Below are positions 5,525 through 6,683 of a stretch of DNA of 6,683 bases, in pieces. The DNA is taken from NCBI GenBank assembly GCA_964471755.1, contig CAYYJM010000316.1, positions 1 through 6,683 on the forward strand, read 5' to 3'. The position numbers and the translations under genes were made by a program. Below the pieces are notes generated by a model. It was not told the DNA's origin and searched no databases. It saw only the letters and a program-made list of their open reading frames with translations. The DNA is from CAYYJM01 sp964471755 (GTDB lineage: Bacteria; Planctomycetota; Planctomycetia; Gemmatales; Gemmataceae). The first letter of the stretch is position 1. Every line of letters starts with the position of its first letter.

Positions 5525-6522
5525 ATGAATCTGTTAGAGTCGCTGAGGCAATACACCGTCGTCGTGGCCGACACCGGAGACATCGAAGCCATCGCCCGGG
5601 TCAAGCCACAGGACGCCACCACGAACCCATCGCTGCTGTTCAAGGCCGCCCAGATGAAGCAGTATCAGCACCTCGTCACCGAGGCGTTGAGCTTCGCGAC
5701 GAAGCAACCCGGCCTCAGCCAGGCCGACCAGACAGAGCTGTTCATGGACAAGCTCTTCGTCAACTTCGGCATCGAGGTTCTCAAGGTGATTCCTGGTCGG
5801 GTGTCCACCGAGGTGGACGCCGCCCTGTCGTTCGACACCGAGGCGACGGTCGCCAAGGCTCGGGTTCGTTGCAACGAGCCACCGTTGAGAGGCCTNNNNN
5901 NNNNNATCTGTACCAGAAAGCCGGCATCGATCGTGAGCGTATCCTGATCAAGGTGGCCAGCACCTGGGAAGGCATCCGGGCTGCCGAGCGGCTGGAGAAG
6001 GAAGGCGTTCACTGCAACCTGACGCTGCTGTTCAGCTTCGCTCAGGCCGTGGCGTGTGCCGAGGCGGGCGTGACGCTGATCTCGCCGTTCGTCGGTCGCA
6101 TCTACGACTATTACAAGAAGGAAAAGGGAGCCGACATCCCGCGTGCCGAGGATCCCGGCGTCGCCTCGGTGACGAAGATCTACACCTACTACAAGAAGTT
6201 CGGCTACAAGACCCAGGTGATGGGAGCGAGCTTCCGCAAAGTCGAGCAGATCATCGACCTGGCCGGCTGCGATCTGTTGACGATCAGCCCCGATCTGATC
6301 GAGAAGCTCCAGCAGAGCCCGGGCGGTCTGGAACGCAAGCTGAACCCCGAGTCGGCCGCGAAGTCGGATCTGGAGAAGATCCACCTCGACGAGAAGGCGT
6401 TCCGCTGGCTGCACAACACCGACCCGATGGCGGTCGAGAAGCTCTCCGACGGCATCCGTCACTTCTACGCCGACGCGCGTAAGCTGGAAGCCTACGCCCG
6501 CTCCCAGGTGGACGGGAAGTAA
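5525..6522 (+). CDS. tal: Transaldolase (TalB type), interrupted by an assembly gap
   Basis: This enzyme of the non-oxidative pentose phosphate pathway moves a dihydroxyacetone unit from sedoheptulose 7-phosphate to glyceraldehyde 3-phosphate through a lysine Schiff base. The first 113 residues match TalB closely: D16 in ADTGD, N34 in DATTNPS, E96 in STEVDA. After the gap the match resumes at LYQKAGIDRERILIK. The Schiff-base Lys is at 5950-5952, the active-site Thr of CNLTLLFSFAQA at 6022-6024, and ISPFVGRI, AEDPGV, MGASFR and DPMAVEKLS follow. The left part reads in the ATG frame to 5863; the right part reads in a different frame from 5908. Joining the two parts with four missing residues gives about 321, the normal TalB length. 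Residues encoded at 5864-5895 do not belong to the family. The break is either an assembly error or an element inserted in the gene, so whether the enzyme is intact is unresolved. There is no visible operon partner. Confidence 0.9.
5864..5895. other. 32-nt non-transaldolase sequence bordering the gap
   Basis: Transaldolase homology ends after codon AKAR (5863), yet unambiguous sequence continues for 32 nt before the Ns. In the gene's frame it encodes VRCNEPPLRG, which matches no transaldolase. In other TalB proteins only about four residues separate AKAR from LYQ. The segment starts with a nearly self-complementary stretch around TCGTTGCAACGA (5865-5876). It may be the end of a repeated element at which the contig stopped (an IS terminus or a CRISPR-type repeat), or assembly debris. 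No copy was noticed elsewhere in the window. Confidence 0.5.
5896..5905. other. Run of 10 Ns (scaffold gap) inside the transaldolase gene
   Basis: Ten undetermined bases join two sequence segments. Ten is a common placeholder, so the true gap size is unknown. Reading frame differs on the two sides: the ATG frame before it, another frame from CTG at 5908. Open reading frames that span the Ns here are artefacts. Confidence 0.97.
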
Positions 6523-6541
6523 CCCCCTCACGGCGAGTGTT

Positions 6542-6612
6542 GGCGAGCCCCCCACGATAGTGGGGGGAGTTCCCGCACGGCAAACTCCCCCCACTATCGT
6601 GGGGGGCTCGCC
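6542..6612. terminator. Perfect 30-bp inverted repeat after transaldolase
   Basis: Arms 6542-6571 and 6583-6612 are exact reverse complements separated by an 11-nt loop, 6572-6582. RNA through here could fold as one long cruciform-like hairpin or as two separate short hairpins, because each arm is itself palindromic. No T-run follows. Its place 19 bp after the stop codon favours a role in ending or protecting the transaldolase transcript. Confidence 0.5.
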
Positions 6613-6683
6613 TGAGTTCCCACGTCGGAAACTCCCCCCACTTTCGTGGGGGGCTCGCCTGAGTTCCCGCACGGCAAACTCCC
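6542..6683. repeat. G6/C6 hairpin repeat array, 47-bp period, continuing past the window
   Basis: The array starts 19 bp after the transaldolase stop. Three complete hairpins have identical 8-bp stems, CCCCCCAC and GTGGGGGG, and differ in the 4-nt loop: GATA (6556-6559), TATC (6595-6598), TTTC (6642-6645). From 6567 the units are direct tandem repeats of exactly 47 bp: 6567-6613, 6614-6660, and a partial unit 6661-6683 cut by the window. The first two units differ mainly in the linker (GCACGGC against ACGTCGG). The partial unit equals the first 23 bases of the unit at 6567. An additional unit at 6542-6571 is inverted and is an exact 30-bp reverse complement of 6583-6612. The array may serve as a transcription terminator for the transaldolase gene. 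It resembles REP- or MITE-like intergenic repeats; no coding potential is credible. Confidence 0.9.

Noticed and set aside
5308..6522. 404-residue frame running into the transaldolase C-terminal half
   Set aside because: The part before the Ns is out of frame with the true transaldolase start and non-homologous. The frame exists only because the Ns hide the shift.
5665..6672. 335-residue minus-strand frame with repeated PPTIVGG
   Set aside because: It is antisense to transaldolase. The PPTIVGG units are translations of the hairpin repeats, and the frame spans the Ns.
6542..6683. CRISPR array
   Set aside because: The units are contiguous 47-bp direct repeats with palindromic cores and no unique 30-40 bp spacers; no cas gene is present.

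Overview
The window is high-GC bacterial DNA with closely packed genes and strong purine-rich Shine-Dalgarno (SD) sites. The gene mix suggests a planctomycete, possibly Gemmataceae-like. The evidence is an ACE-type secreted metallopeptidase, a stand-alone ketosynthase pair, and G6/C6 hairpin repeats after a housekeeping gene. No rRNA or taxon marker is present, so this placement is inference.

Layout, left to right. (1) 15-1244 (+) is a two-Rossmann-fold FAD/NAD(P)-dependent oxidoreductase of unknown substrate; its SD lies at the window edge. (2) 1326-1541 (+) is a 71-residue zinc-ribbon protein with three CxxC pairs and a possible promoter of its own. A perfect 12-bp GC-rich hairpin encloses its stop codon and probably ends transcription where it meets the convergent gene. 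(3) 5380-1570 (-) is a three-gene leftward group. A ketosynthase-like protein without the active-site cysteine is joined by a TGATG overlap to a complete ketosynthase, followed after 77 bp by an exported M2/ACE-like zinc peptidase. (4) The 144-bp divergent region 5381-5524 holds a candidate leftward promoter with a 9-bp dyad around its -10, and the leader of the rightward gene. (5) 5525-6522 (+) is a TalB-type transaldolase interrupted by 10 Ns. About 32 nt left of the Ns do not fit the protein, and the frame changes across the gap. (6) 6542-6683 is a hairpin repeat array of 47-bp period that runs off the window.

The most distinctive unit is the ketosynthase pair. Its arrangement resembles the KSalpha/KSbeta (chain-length-factor) heterodimers of type II polyketide and aryl-polyene systems, with Glu in place of the catalytic Cys in the beta partner. 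No acyl carrier protein, ketoreductase, dehydratase or tailoring enzyme is visible here, so the product cannot be named. The oxidoreductase, zinc ribbon, peptidase and transaldolase show no evident pathway link to it.
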